Source: Lichenostomus cassidix (lineage: Eukaryota; Chordata; Aves; Passeriformes; Meliphagidae). From it: 64,000 nt of DNA. The first letter of the stretch is position 1. The number at the start of each line of letters is the position of its first letter. The stretch is from NCBI GenBank assembly GCA_008360975.2, contig CM039182.1, positions 44,900,491-44,964,490 of the forward strand, in the 5' to 3' direction. Position numbers and translations under genes: made by a program. Positions 11,310-22,985 of this stretch are shown here, in pieces. A model generated the notes under the pieces. That model was not told the origin of the DNA. It did no database searches and saw only the letters and a program-made list of their open reading frames with translations.

Positions 11310-11690
11310 GGCTACGTTTGCAGCCTCCCGAGCCTTTCTCCGCCCGACAGACGGGCTCACGCCGTGCTTTTCCTTATATGCTGGTGGCGCTGGGAGCGCC
11401 GCTGCAGGAGATGCTGCCGGAGGGATCGGTGGGTCCGGGCAAGCCGCGGTCGGGGCTGGGGCTGCCTTGCTCAGAGCAGCACTGGAAGGAGTGACCAGGG
11501 CTTTGTCATGGAGCACTTCAGAGCCAGGAGGGGTGGCCAGGCCCCAGGGGAAGGCGAGGATGATTCCAAGCTGCGGCCCAGGGCTGCTGCGGGGGCAGGG
11601 AGATGGGAAACACCTCCCGCTGCCCAAGCTGCAGGCGCAGACCTCATAGCATTTGTGAGAGACAGCGAGCGAGCTGTGAGAAAAGGGAAT
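11310..11690. promoter_or_regulatory. Small CpG-rich segment, candidate CpG island or regulatory element
   Basis: By eye this roughly 380-bp block contains about twenty or more CpG dinucleotides, including CTCCGCCCGAC, GGCGCTGGGAGCGCC and GGGCAAGCCGCGGTCGGGG. The surrounding tens of kilobases have very few. GC is also clearly raised. Unmethylated CpG clusters in bird genomes usually mark promoters or strong enhancers. No TATA box, coding first exon or splice donor could be tied to it. The 140-codon plus frame (11292-11714) and 122-codon minus frame (11259-11627) are arginine/alanine/proline-rich, as expected from GC-rich DNA read in any frame. It may be an orphan island, an unannotated alternative promoter, or an ancient GC-rich remnant. 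It is the strongest regulatory candidate in the window. Confidence 0.5.
11386..11400. repeat. Perfect 6-bp inverted repeat with GGG spacer in the CpG-rich block
   Basis: GGCGCT at 11386-11391 and AGCGCC at 11395-11400 are exact reverse complements separated by GGG. The left arm overlaps CTGGTGGCGCTG (11381-11392), which resembles the GGTGGCGC half of the CTCF core motif. The rest of that motif does not match well, so a CTCF site is only a possibility. Confidence 0.6.
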
Positions 11691-14600
11691 AGTCCCCTAA
11701 AAGTGTGGGAATGATGAGCTCGCTGGGCTGATAATCCCTGGCCTAGGGAGGCAAACGTGATCTCTGAGACGTGATAATCATGCTATCTGACAAGCATTAA
11801 GATATATTCAGCTTGGCTGAGCTGCTGCCTGCAGACACATCACGAGCAGGGTTTTGGAGCACTTGTAGGGGTGTATTTCCTGAGCAGAGCAGTGTGCTCC
11901 CCTCTCACACCTGCATTTGTATTTATATGAAACCATTGATATTTGTGCAAGAATTCCCCATCAGACAACACCAGCTGAGCAGGGGTGGTTCTCTGAGCCC
12001 CAGCTGGCTTGTTTCTGAGTGAGAAATATGGAGTCTGATTATGCCAGCATGTAATAAGTATATTCCAGAGCAGGGAAAACAGTGGCCAACCAGAATTAGA
12101 CAATGCATTCCTGCAATAACCAGTTCACTCCTGCACCATGGGATTGGGTTCTCTGCCTCCAGAAATGGTGCTAATTAGGAGACACTTGGAAAAGTGGAAT
12201 TTCCTGCTACTCTGGCAGCTCCTCCTCTTGCCATGAGAGCTTCTGCACTCCACCTGGCCTGCTGAAGGTGGACACAAGTACATCCTGTCCCCTCCATTGT
12301 GCCTTTATAGGAGAAAGAAGCCTGAAAAGTGTGCTGCAGTGATCTCTGGGGAAACCAGAGATCTCACCTGTGCTGCTTCAGCACTCAGCTCTCTCAGGTC
12401 AGAAGCTGCCTTGGCATCATCATGCAGTTAAAGTGCTGCAGAATATTCTGGACAGATGAAGGTGTTTTAATGTATGCTGACGCCTGGCTTTCAGCTGAGG
12501 AGGTTTCTTTGCATTTTAGCATAGGTTTGCATATATGATTTCAAATTCTAGTGTAAATAAGGCATAGATATGAGCTGATAACCATGTTCTAGGATAAAAT
12601 ATGACTAGAAACACTGGTTGCTTTAAGATTTGACAATCATGTAGTCTAGCAAGGGTGATTTTGGATATAGGCAATCTGCCTAAAATATTAGCAGCAGCCA
12701 TACCTTGAGCAGACCCTTACTTTTGGAGTGTTTATACACAGTAAGCTATTTTTTGTTGAGCAACATACTCTTGGTTGTGAAAACCATGCACCCAAATCTG
12801 ATTCTTTAGGATGTGTTATCTTCTGATTCCCATCAGAATTGCCCAAGCTGAATGGTCTGCCAAAACTCACATTGGCTGTGTGAGATGCTTCCCTGCCTCA
12901 TAGGATGATCCATCCAAGGGTTTTTGTCTGAAATTTCAGCAGAGGTGGATTTGGTCACTGGGACATGGATGTTCAGTGTGATGCTGTTTTGGGAGGGTAG
13001 GGGCAGGTTTAGCAGGGCCAGGGGCACTAATGCTGTGCTCATGGGCGCTGAACTAATGATATGTGTGGCTACGGTGTCACTAAATATGCAGGCCTTGAGA
13101 CAATAAAAAGCATTTTGCTTCTTCTGAGTTTGTTCTGTGTGTTTTGGTTCAGAGAGGCTTCTATTGCCTATGAGCACAAATAAGAGATAAAAGCTCTAAA
13201 TGCTCTGTTGGGTCTGAGCATACAATACCTGTCAGATGTGTATCTTGGATATTGTTTCTTTTGCTTTTTATTGATTTTCATTTTGTTCTCCTAGGATTTC
13301 TTTGGAAATGGGATCTTCTCAAATCCTGCATGTTCTGTGCTTGGGAGGGAAAGGTTTTGCAGATGCTGCCTCCAATGGGAGCAGGTGGGGAAGGACTCAA
13401 CAGTTCCCTTCTACCTCCTTGCAATGGTGTTGATCCGGCCAGAAAAGTCAATGGAAGTTCATAAATCTTCAAGAAAATGACCATGATTTTTTTTAACTGG
13501 AAGTTGAGTCTGTTCTTTCCTATGGCTCACATGGGCCCCACCAGCCTGCAAACTCGTAATATCAGTGCTTCTCGCCACAGGTGCAGCCAGCAGTATATGC
13601 AGGGAAGCTCTTTGTGGGTACTGTGTATCAATGACCAAGGAGAAGAGGTGTTTTCACTACATCGGCTAAAGAAAAGTTTTTCTGCTCCTTGCCTAACTCA
13701 GATCTAAAACATTTTTCTTCTCCCTCTTGTGTCTGAAATCCCCTTGTCTTATCAAAAGTGAAAAGGGAGCCCCTTGTAAAACAGTTATACACTTTGTAAA
13801 TATTGTCTTAAGTTTTTTTCCCAGAAGATATGTCTTCAAATGCATGGACCTGTGTAAAGCTCTGAGGGAGCAGAAGGCTGAAGGTGGGACTGAGTTTTGC
13901 CTTGAGATATTAGACACTTATTTCTCATACTTATCACTTCACAACTCAGAGAGGAAATGTTAAGTAAAAATTCTGATTTTTTAATAAGGGAATGTCTAGA
14001 CTCCATTCTTTCTAGTCTTGAATATAATAATATAGTATCAGCTGTTTGCTCTTGGCATTTAAGTTCTCCCCTGAAACAACATATTTCTAGGTCCGTAATC
14101 TCTTAAAAAACAGTGGGGCACAAGTTATCAAATCAGCCCAGGTGCTGCAGTTTTAACTGGGGATCATTTCAATTGAATGAGAATGTGCCAGGATTTGTGG
14201 TTCCCCCAAGGAGCAAGATGTCAGGATAATGATCTGCTCAGGACTGCCCAGACTGGGATGGAGAGCTAGGAGACCTGTGAAAATGGAAAACAAGAGCTAG
14301 AAGCTTTCTCCTTCCCTCTTGAGCCATATTTTTGTTTCAAAGGCCGTTCTATTTGTTCTCAGCTGGGGGGTTTAGTGTCTGGTTTGAAACAATTATTATT
14401 ATTCACATGAAGCACTTTATTTCCCATTTAAGACTGTGTAGCAATAGTGATTGAGAATTCATGTCTCCCAGGCATGGGGTAAATGAGCGCAAACAAAACA
14501 TCTCACCACTGCTGTTCAAAGATGTGGCCTTTTATTTCTTTTCACAAGGGTAAGAGTGTCACGTTATTTTTGAGAGTGTCTTTTTCTTGTGAGGTTACTG

Positions 14601-16446
14601 AGTGCAAAATTCAGGGCTAAGATCAGCCCTAACACTGTGGTGAACTGGTGGATCAGCTGCCACAAAGCACTTTACTTAGCCAAAGTATATGTGCCATTGG
14701 CAGCTGGTGAAGAATTGGTCTCTAGACTCCATTCTGAGCAAGGTCAGCCTGACAAAGGAACAGATTCTCCTTGTGTGTTTAATACTAATCAGAAAGAAGG
14801 GAAATAAATATTACAGCCCCTCTCAGGCACGATATGCAAAATGGCATACACTGGGCAAAACCCTGAGGGCTTAGTTCCTGAGCTGTAGTAGAGAGCTAAT
14901 TGAGACTCCTTGCAAGCTTGTCCTATTTTCTTTCTGCCAGGCTGGCACTGTGGCACAGATGGTATAAGGCAGGGCTTGGTCCAAAGAAGGTTTGGTCCAA
15001 AGAGCTGATGTTCCCTGATATCGAGGTGTGCAGCTGGTGGGTCCCTCTCCTGCAGCACAGCTCTGCTGTGCCCCCAAACACCCTCTGCTCCAAGCACCTC
15101 CACAGAGAAAAGGCAGCCTTGGGGTTCTGCTTCCTGCCCCCTTCCCCATCCACATGCCACTACTCCTGGAGACACTGTCATCAGCAGCTCTTCCTCCCTT
15201 CTGGTCTGTGACAGCCGGGAGGAAGCAAGGCCGGAACTGTGGCTCTGTCCCAGAAAATATTTTCCTTAAGGTTTCCTTCCTTCCTCTAATGAGACCTTAT
15301 CAGTCTAATGAACCTCCATAAAATGTGGCTGTTGAAAGCATTGGGAGGAAAAAAAAAGAAAAAAAGTGTTAGCTCTGGGGGCAAAAATAGGTTTTTGGTA
15401 GCAGCTGCCTGGGTTCCTCCAAGGGGCAAATACATGTTCCACTGAAAAATCTTGTCTTTCCCTCCACTGTATTTACTGACCAGCCAAAAATTTCATGGAT
15501 CTTAAACATGGACACTTGGCATAAGGAAAGGTCAGCTCACTTAGTGCTTTCTACAAGCCATCTTGATTTCTTGATGACCTCAGAGGAGGATGGCTGTAGA
15601 GGGAAGCTTCTTTAAGCATACAGAAGATAGGACTGGAAGGGCGAGTCCTTTTCTTACCAGTGATTGGTGATTTTTGCCAGAGGATGTATTGCTTGCCTCT
15701 CAGTCCCATGCTGTGGCTATTTATTTTTAGTTTGGATGTTGGCTATTGGCAATCACTATTGCAGTCTCTTGGAGCACTGCTTCGGGTGACATTCATCTGG
15801 AGAATGTTGAAACATAGGGGAAAGAATTATAAGCAGCAGCTGCAAGACATTTTTCACCCCAAAGGATACAGAAAAAGCCAGCACAACTTTGAACTGTGAG
15901 AGTTCAGCTGAGGATAGGAGCCAACCCTTTCATCAAGCTAGCACAAATCCCACAAGCAGACAGATCTGTGCAGTGTGGTGATTTCTGACTAGGGTTAGTC
16001 TTGATATGCTATCTCAACAGTGGATTTGGAGTGGGATCAACTCCCAGCTCCTGACAACAGGCCAGGTGTGTCTCCCCTGCCAAACTGCCCTCTGCAGCTG
16101 GAGCTGCACCATGGCCTTGCAAAGCCGTGGTGGCTCTCCTGGTCTCATACCCTGGACTCAGGACAGATGGGAGCTCCCACATGCTCCCAAGGAGGAGCAG
16201 TGAAGCTGCAGTTGTGCTCAAAATATTCTTTATTTTATTTCCATCCATGTGGACACCGATGGTAGGGAAGACAACTGGCCTGAGCTGTTCAGGAGTCTCC
16301 TTACATCAAGAGTGTTCCTTCCTTGCAAGTTGGATGTTAATTCTCTGCTGCTGCTGAGTCACACGTATCCACCATGACTCAAAATGAGCAGAGCACTCTC
16401 CATGTTGGGATTGAGAGATGCCACAAAAATATACACTTATTTGAAC
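11691..16446. other. Unique non-coding sequence, no gene recognised
   Basis: No supported exon or clear mobile element. At 11728-11810 several motifs cluster: TGATAATCCC (GATA- and OTX/bicoid-like), TGATAATCAT, and an AT-rich end. This fits an enhancer flank next to the CpG-rich block, but only by inference. The overlapping frames at 14789-15321 on both strands (up to 130 codons) have no known domain. An A-run mixed with G lies at 15349-15366. Confidence 0.5.
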
Positions 16447-16660
16447 TTAGCTTAGGTCAGAAAGGACCCTCTTGTCTAGTTCTGTCTTCAGAGTAAGATT
16501 GTGTCTGAACAGTCTGTGTTGGGATGCAAAGGCTGTTGCTGACCTGCCTGTGAGCTGTGGAGGGCACAGATTGGATACTGAGTGACAGGAACAGGACTTG
16601 TTCAGGTTCACCCTTGAAAACTTTGTGTTAATGTGGATACCACAGAGACTAGAAAAAGAC
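16447..16660 (-). mobile_element. Possible heavily decayed CR1 3' part (antisense)
   Basis: The text GTCAGAAAGGACCCTCTTGT near 16456 followed by CTAGTTC resembles the reversed CR1 3' end, which in birds reads roughly 'gg(a)agggacct ... atctagttcc'. About 150 bp further on, GTTCAGGTTCACCCTTGAA and GTGGATACCACAGAGACT follow the order of the next antisense CR1 blocks. The similarity is patchy and the 8-bp CR1 end repeat is not visible. Chance similarity is possible. Confidence 0.3.
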
Positions 16661-19084
16661 ACTGCCAAGCCTTTCCTGGCTCTTGCATTATCATTAGTTC
16701 CTGTTTACCTGGCTACCATTCAAAGCATACCCACCAAAGCTTTACTGTTGTTGCCCAGGTTAAAGCCAAATAACGGAGGACCAAGCTACCCAATTGACCC
16801 ACCATGTCTCCCTGTTCTGCTGGGAGTGTTGGGACCTGCAGAGCAGGATCTGGAGCCACACGCCTGGCGAAAAGGAAACCTGATGGAACCTGAGATGGCT
16901 GCAGCCCTCCCGGCGTACTTAGGGGTCTACAAGTCAAGCTGGTGTTAAAAGATGAGTGTAGCTTAAAGGCTTTTAAAAATTCTTTTCTTTTTGGTTTAAG
17001 GATGGGTATAGCTAGCTAGTTAGTCAGCTACCCATCCAGCCATCCTAGGCTGTTATTTTTCACAAAAACCCAGACATCTGTATTTATACAAATACATACA
17101 TACATCTGTCAATGCTTTTTGTAACCTAGCATTTATAGGATGCAAGACACCTCCCAAAGCTCAGTTCAGCATACTAACCATCTATACATTCAGAAACATT
17201 CATGGAACACATTAGAATATGCATCAAGTCTTCTGCTATTTCTGTTGTTGAAAGCTACGTTCAGTCCATATTAGTCTGATCACACTATTTTGCACTTGCC
17301 CACGGGCATTTGTGTTGCACAGCCTTTGCTCTTAACTGCTGGAGGGTTCTTTTCCACTCACTGATATCGGCTGCAGGAGAACTTGATGTGCTGGGCTGAG
17401 TGGGGGAATTGTGGGCAAAGGCATTGAAGCTTTACTGACGCTCAGGCAATCTCGTCCCTGGCTCCCCTAAAGCAATCAGGTCCCAGCTTGAGCTAAAGCA
17501 CAGCCGTGCAAGCAAGCTCAGGTTCAAAGTGCAAATAAATACGTGCTCGAGGGCTCCCTGTAGGGATGGAAGGTGAACAAAAACAAAGGTAGAGACATGG
17601 TAAACATACCCAGCCTGTCTGGAAGGAAGAACAGGTTTGCATAGGATGGGGAGTTGGGAGAACATACGGTGCTTTCTGAACTCTGGCAAGTCGTCTGATG
17701 CTTCTCACCGACAAAAAAGCATGTATTTAATTGAGGTGGGAGGGAGGTTTATATAGTTAATACTTGTTGAGTGTTTTGAATTGGACATAGCTTAATTTAG
17801 TCATCTCCAAGGCTTTCACCAAGGTATTGGAGGAAAACTGTGCTAATGTCACGGAATGAGAAACTACCACTCTCACATCAAATCTAGACTCTTCCTCTGG
17901 ATCTTATGTCTTGTCTGTAAATATACACTTCCCCCCTTGCCCTCTGCCTCTAATGTGCATATCTCTGGTCTCCTAACAGCAGGCACATGGCATCAAAAGG
18001 ACAGTGAACAAACTGGGATGAGAGATGCTGTTGTTGTGGGTAAACCAAAACTTCCATGGGGTGAAGATGAATATTTTCAGTTTTCCCACACGTACAGTCA
18101 TTCAAAAAAGCACAAAAGAAGAGCACTGATTTGAGATGAACGAGTTTTTCTATAGAGACAGATGGGTCTTGTTATACAATTCCCTTTCAAATTGAGGCTC
18201 CAGTGTGAGGACATTTTGGGACCCCAGGTCCTTTGACAGGGAAAGAGAGAGTTCCCGATCAGACCAGCAAGGACTCCCTGTTGCATTCAAATGTTGACTG
18301 TGGAAAAGCAAACTGAGTGAAGTTTTGTTTTGCTTGACTGAGCTTTACAGTGCCAGTTATTGTTTTGAAAAGAGAAGAGATACCTACTACATCTCCTGGG
18401 AAAGTGAGCAGCAGCTTGCCTCGGAAGAAGCTGCTATTATGGTGAAGTTCTCAGCTTGGCTCTCTATTTTTGGTTTTATGTATTCACGTCTGCTTGAATT
18501 TCCCTTGCAATAACAGCTTTGTGATTAAATGACTAGAATAAATTATTTCAGAGCGTCAGGGAATAGGCAGAAATGTAATTATTCATTTATTGATAGATAG
18601 TGAGGTGGGTATTGATTTATATAGGATATTAAATGCTCTGGAGCAGAGGAATGAAATATTATTAGTATTTTAAAAGAGGAAAATATTGCCACCTTGTTTT
18701 CTACTTTTCTACTTGTTTTCTACACAGCACCTGTGTGCAGAATATTATTTTGCTAATATTAGATTGTTTGAATGCTTTTAATTATTTAGGGATTTTCAGT
18801 ATAGGCTGATGCAAGTGTAAAAGCCTGTCTGTGATATGTTAAATTTGTTAAAAAACCTACATTTTCTTCCTTATGGTCCTTTACTGTTAGTCACCTGTGG
18901 TTCTTGCCTAAAGGAAATACAGCCAAGCAGAGAGTTCAATTAAGAAATCTATCTGTCTGCCTGCCCATACAGCTGTTTGTCTCTTTCTCTTCCACTCCAT
19001 GGATGATATTACAATTGCTAGACGTTACATTTTTATAATCTTTATTTCAAACTAGGCTCTCATACGCATCGCATTTCAGGCAAA
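16661..19084. other. Unique, partly AT-rich non-coding sequence
   Basis: No gene recognised. Apart from the hairpin at 17000-17037, the noticeable part is 18520-18830. It is strongly AT-rich with several TAAT cores (TAATTATTCATTTATTGAT from 18576), GATTAAAT, and a CTACTTTTCTACTTG-type imperfect repeat at 18700-18722. The 116-codon plus frame at 16598-16948 shows no domain. Confidence 0.5.
17000..17037. repeat. Imperfect hairpin-forming inverted repeat
   Basis: GGATGGGTATAGCT at 17000-17013 pairs with AGCTACCCATCC at 17026-17037. Twelve pairs form, with a two-base bulge (TA) on the left arm. The 12-nt loop (17014-17025) itself carries AGCTAG. The stem is too short for a miRNA precursor. Confidence 0.7.
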
Positions 19085-19215
19085 ATATGTCATTATCCCT
19101 GTTAGAGTGGGGCACTGCCTTTATAAAGGGAAGGACGAGAAAATTCACTTAATACCTGAGTGAATTCCTGTGGAGCAGAAGCAATGAAGCCCAGGAAGGG
19201 ACTCATCCGTGTGGG
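19085..19215 (-). mobile_element. Possible MIR-type SINE relic (antisense)
   Basis: CATTATCCCTGTTA at 19090 followed by AAAGGGAAGGA, TTCACTTAATACCTGAGTGA and GAAGCCCAGGAAGGGACTC follows the order of an antisense MIR. That order is: reversed 'cagtttcc...tctgtaaaat...gataat' block, then the core, then '...gcagag...gaacccaggtctcctg'. Several blocks are diverged or interrupted. I infer the family from block order, not from a long exact match. Confidence 0.35.
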
Positions 19216-22200
19216 TTTCTGATGCCTAATAACAGCCAAGCTCTTGTAGTCAGTCTTGCAGCGGATAAGCGAAGAGGGTCTCTCTTCTCTACTTAGTCCT
19301 TTATTTTCACAAAAACCTTTGGGATGAGATATTTCTGAAAATTCACCTCTCTGTCAATGTGCCTGAAAACAAAAGGCTTCAAGATTTACCAGGGAAGACT
19401 CACAGATGGGCACTTGGGCAGGCTGTGTGAGCCTAATTTGTGAAGGAAAACGCCCTAAAAGTGAATCCTTGAACTCTGTGTGCAAGAGCAACCTCTTCTA
19501 GAGGAGAAGGAAGAGGAGAACTGCCATGGCACGCACTTACACCATCCCATCCCCAAAGCAGCACATTTCCTGGTGTGTGGGAAGGTGCAGATGGCCTCTG
19601 GCCTCCCCAAGAACACCCTGTGACCAACAGGAGAGCCAAAATCATGGATCTCCAGTCTATCTTCCCTTCATTGCACCATCCTCTCTGCTCATTCAATGGC
19701 CTCAGTAACCCCTTCCTCATCCTCCTCCAGGTGTTTCCCTCCAGAGTGCTACCAGTAATTCCCAAATTAATGGTAATTCCTTCCGGCAGGGGCTTTTCCC
19801 CTTTAGTTCCTTTCTTAAAAGTTTACATATTTTTTCCAGATCTTCCATGGAGCAGCAACAGTTCACCACAGAGCTCACTTTGTTGGCAACCTTTTGCTAT
19901 GTTTTACTGTATTTGTGGCTGCAAAACAAAATACTTCTCATCCTTGTGTCCCCTGGTGATGAGTATGTTTCACATACACCACTGATGTGCCAGGATTTGT
20001 AAAGGGAGACATCTCTCTCCACATGGCATATTAGCATGATAGGGGTTGCCACTGCCCACCAACACAAGTGTGCCAAAGCACTCCTCCTACACAGCATTAA
20101 TGTTCAGTAAGGCCTTCTTTTTATCTCTCTTAGCTTCCTCTTCAGACTCCCAATTAGAGTTGTCCAAACTTTTTTTTTTTTTTTTGGCAGAAAATGGGCT
20201 TTCAAATACATGCAGGTCTCAAAAAACCAAGATGTTTGCCTCTTATAGGCAATCTTCACCTTTTCTCAAGGGGGAAAGAATACACAGGGGCCAGAGCCAA
20301 GATGAAGTGAGTGCCTCCCAGTTTGAAATAAGAATATATGCACCATATAAATAAAAATTTAAGGCCCAATCTCTGCTCCTATTTTCCTCTCCGTTGTCTC
20401 ATTGGTGCTGACATATCTGTGGACAAACACTGCTGATCAGGTTGAAGATTGGTGTATTTTCATTCAGCCCAACCCAACTATCAGGCTCACAGCCCAAGCT
20501 ATTCTGTGCCAGCTCAGTTGTAGTAACCAACTTGGACCATACAAATGCCAGACAAAAACCATCTGCTTAAACCTCTTCCATGAATACACTTTGTTTTGAA
20601 ACCATCAGCTATGCCCCTGTGCCCTTGAACTGAAGTGGGAGAATCATGGCTGTAAGTCAAGTCCCAGCCATCCTAAACTAACGAGCCTGAGTAAATGGCA
20701 AGCATTCAGCCCTTTGCACTGTTTTAAATAAATCTGCCTAAACCCACACCCTTGGGGACTATCTACATGAGAAATGTCCTTCATATCCCATATGTGAAAT
20801 GATGGGGCAGTTTTGCCTGAGCTAAATAGTGTCCAGCTGCAGTGAGTGAGGCTTTGCTTCTCTCAGCACTTTAAGCCACCAGCCACAGGTATGTGGTTTG
20901 GGTTGGGATAAAGTGGCTGCTGGAGATATCTCTCTCAGTGTTGAAGGAGCTGAGGTGGTTTCTTCAAGTCTCTATTTCTTTGGCTAAAAATTGCATCCCA
21001 CAGCCAGGAAGCCACACCCAGTGCTGCACAGGATTTCAGGCCCTAAATACTGAATGATCAAATATTCAAGAGAATATGACCCTGAGCAGCTCATGAAGGA
21101 AACATAAACTCACGAATATTCATCAAAACTGTGAAATTGGCGACTACAAACCAAGGAATTGAAGGCAATCTTGCATTGATCATAGATCAGTTGCAACCAA
21201 GTTATAGGGCTGTAGCAAGGCAAAAATTTCCTTGCTCATTCAGACTCCTAAGTACAACCCTAATGTTCTTTTCACAGCTGATTCAGAAACAGCCATAAAC
21301 ACCATCAGTTTCCCTAGTGTGTTAGTGTATCTTAGAATGTATTAGCCTAGATGACTCCAAAAAAAATTCAGAATAAGATCTCTCTACATTTTATCTCAAG
21401 ACCTAATGCATACACAGAGGAAATTTTGGCAAAAAGTGAAAAGAAATTGCTGTGAAATATTTTTTCAAGGAATAAAAGAGTGAAATAATTCTGGAATTCT
21501 CTTCAAAATGCCCTTGGTGCTGCTTATCCTTCTAGAAGTAGTTTTCTGTAAACACTTCCATGGAAGTACTTTTATTTCAAAACTCATAGTACTATGTGAT
21601 TCTCCTTCCAAATCAATTCAGGTAAATATAAAGATATTTTGAGTTGTTGTGCAATATTTGATACATAGTCTCTCGTCTACCCAGAAACATGGATAGCTTC
21701 TGTATCTACACTGTACACTGTCTGTATGTTTCTGTACAAACTTCTCCATCTTAACTTTCCTTTTGTGTTTGCAAGTCTGTGATATTGATGCTTTCCAATT
21801 TTTCTTTTCGCTTGCTTTAAATATATGGCAACAGAAAAGCAATCATCAGCTCCCTTAAGTACAGTGCGGCTCCATCTCTGATCCAAGTTCATTAATAAAA
21901 AAATGATTGGTAATTATTTCAGATGAGTGTCTGACAAAACGTTGTATGTGCTACTTTTGATTGTAATTTAATAATACATTTCTCACATCTTGTTTCTTAA
22001 AGTCGCAAATAAAGTTCATTTCCTCCCCTTCCCAAAATGGTTTTAGAATAAATATTCTTTAGATAGGCTTTCCCATTTTTTTCCACTATCTTACATTCCT
22101 ATGACCTAAATACTTTCCAGAAAGACACTATGTCTAAGGTCAACTAGACAGGAAAATGAAACCCTGAGAGCAGCCACAGAAGCTGCCTTTACACTCCCCA

Positions 22201-22325
22201 CTTCTTCCAGCAGCAATTGTTAAGTATTGCAGCAATCTAGTATTAAAGAGACCAGGACACTTCGGTATAGAGAGAGATGTCTAGGGCCAGGGTGGACTAC
22301 AGCAGTGGGCTACCATAGAGCCACA
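19216..22325. other. Unique non-coding sequence with a T-run
   Basis: No gene recognised. It contains a homopolymer T-run at 20170-20185. The stretch from 21360 to 22100 is AT-rich with several AATAAA hexamers, none tied to a transcript. The 136-codon frame at 19575-19985 has no recognisable domain and overlaps a 110-codon frame on the other strand. Confidence 0.5.
20170..20185. repeat. Poly(T) run of 16
   Basis: An uninterrupted T-run on the plus strand. It is not clearly the tail of a retroposed sequence: no flanking duplication was identified. Confidence 0.9.
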
Positions 22326-22329
22326 AATG

Positions 22330-22985
22330 GCTGGAGAAGGTATAAACAGAAGGATTATTTACTAATCTTGACACTGCAAATGGGACACACAGTGAATTAA
22401 TCAAGGAGTGGATTTTAAACAAATCGAAAGAAGTCCCCAGCAGAGTCTTACACTGGGAACTCATTGCCACAGGCTATTTAGATGGCAAAGGTATAAAAAA
22501 GTTCGAAAGTTTGCTGCATAAATTTGAGGGGACCACAACGATAAAACATGATAAACAGAAATGCAACCATTTATATCAGAGGGAAGATGATCAAAGAATG
22601 GATATTTACTATTTCTCAGCACTTTATTTTGGTGTCCAATAGATCAGGGTTGGTTGGGTTTTGGGTTACCAGGAAGCAACAAACACACGTAATTAAACCA
22701 TGAACCTGATTGCTGGAGGATGCCATGAAGGCCAAAAGCAAAATGCAATCAAAAAGTGATCGGACAGATTGAGATCAGAAAAGACTCTTGAGGGATATTA
22801 AATACAACAATACAAAGACATCCTTCAGTTCAGCTTGTCAGAAGCTGGAAGCCCGTGGTGGAGGGAGGATGAATCTGAATTTGCCCTTTTCTTGCACATT
22901 TCCTGGAGCATCTGCTCTCACTGGCTGCCAGAGACAGCTTTCTGGGTGATTTGGTCTGACCCCTCTGGATGTTTTGCAGGTTTGT
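22330..22985 (+). mobile_element. Old CR1-type LINE fragment, 3' part
   Basis: Two blocks fit the 3' portion of an old CR1 in sense orientation. The first, around 22407-22530, reads GATTTTAAACAAATCGAAAG, then TGGGAACTCATTGCCACAGG and AAAAAAGTTCGAAAGTTTGC. This parallels the CR1 pattern 'tttaaaacaaa..aaaggaagt...tggaactc.ttgccacagga...ggttcaaaaaggg.ttagataaatt'. The second, around 22838-22975, reads GTCAGAAGCTGGAAGC, GGAGCATCTGCTCTCACTGG and GATTTGGTCTGACCCCTCTG. This parallels the tail pattern 'ccagaagctggga...gaagcatctggcattggcca...tggtctgaccca'. Between them is about 300 bp with weaker similarity. Any ORF2 remnant upstream is not recognised and no reading frame survives. The element is clearly ancient. 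The 108-codon minus frame over it is spurious. Confidence 0.7.

Noticed and set aside
11259..11714. Arg-rich and Ala/Pro-rich frames across the CpG-rich block as a first coding exon
   Set aside because: Open frames on both strands are expected in GC-rich DNA. No convincing start context or splice donor was found.
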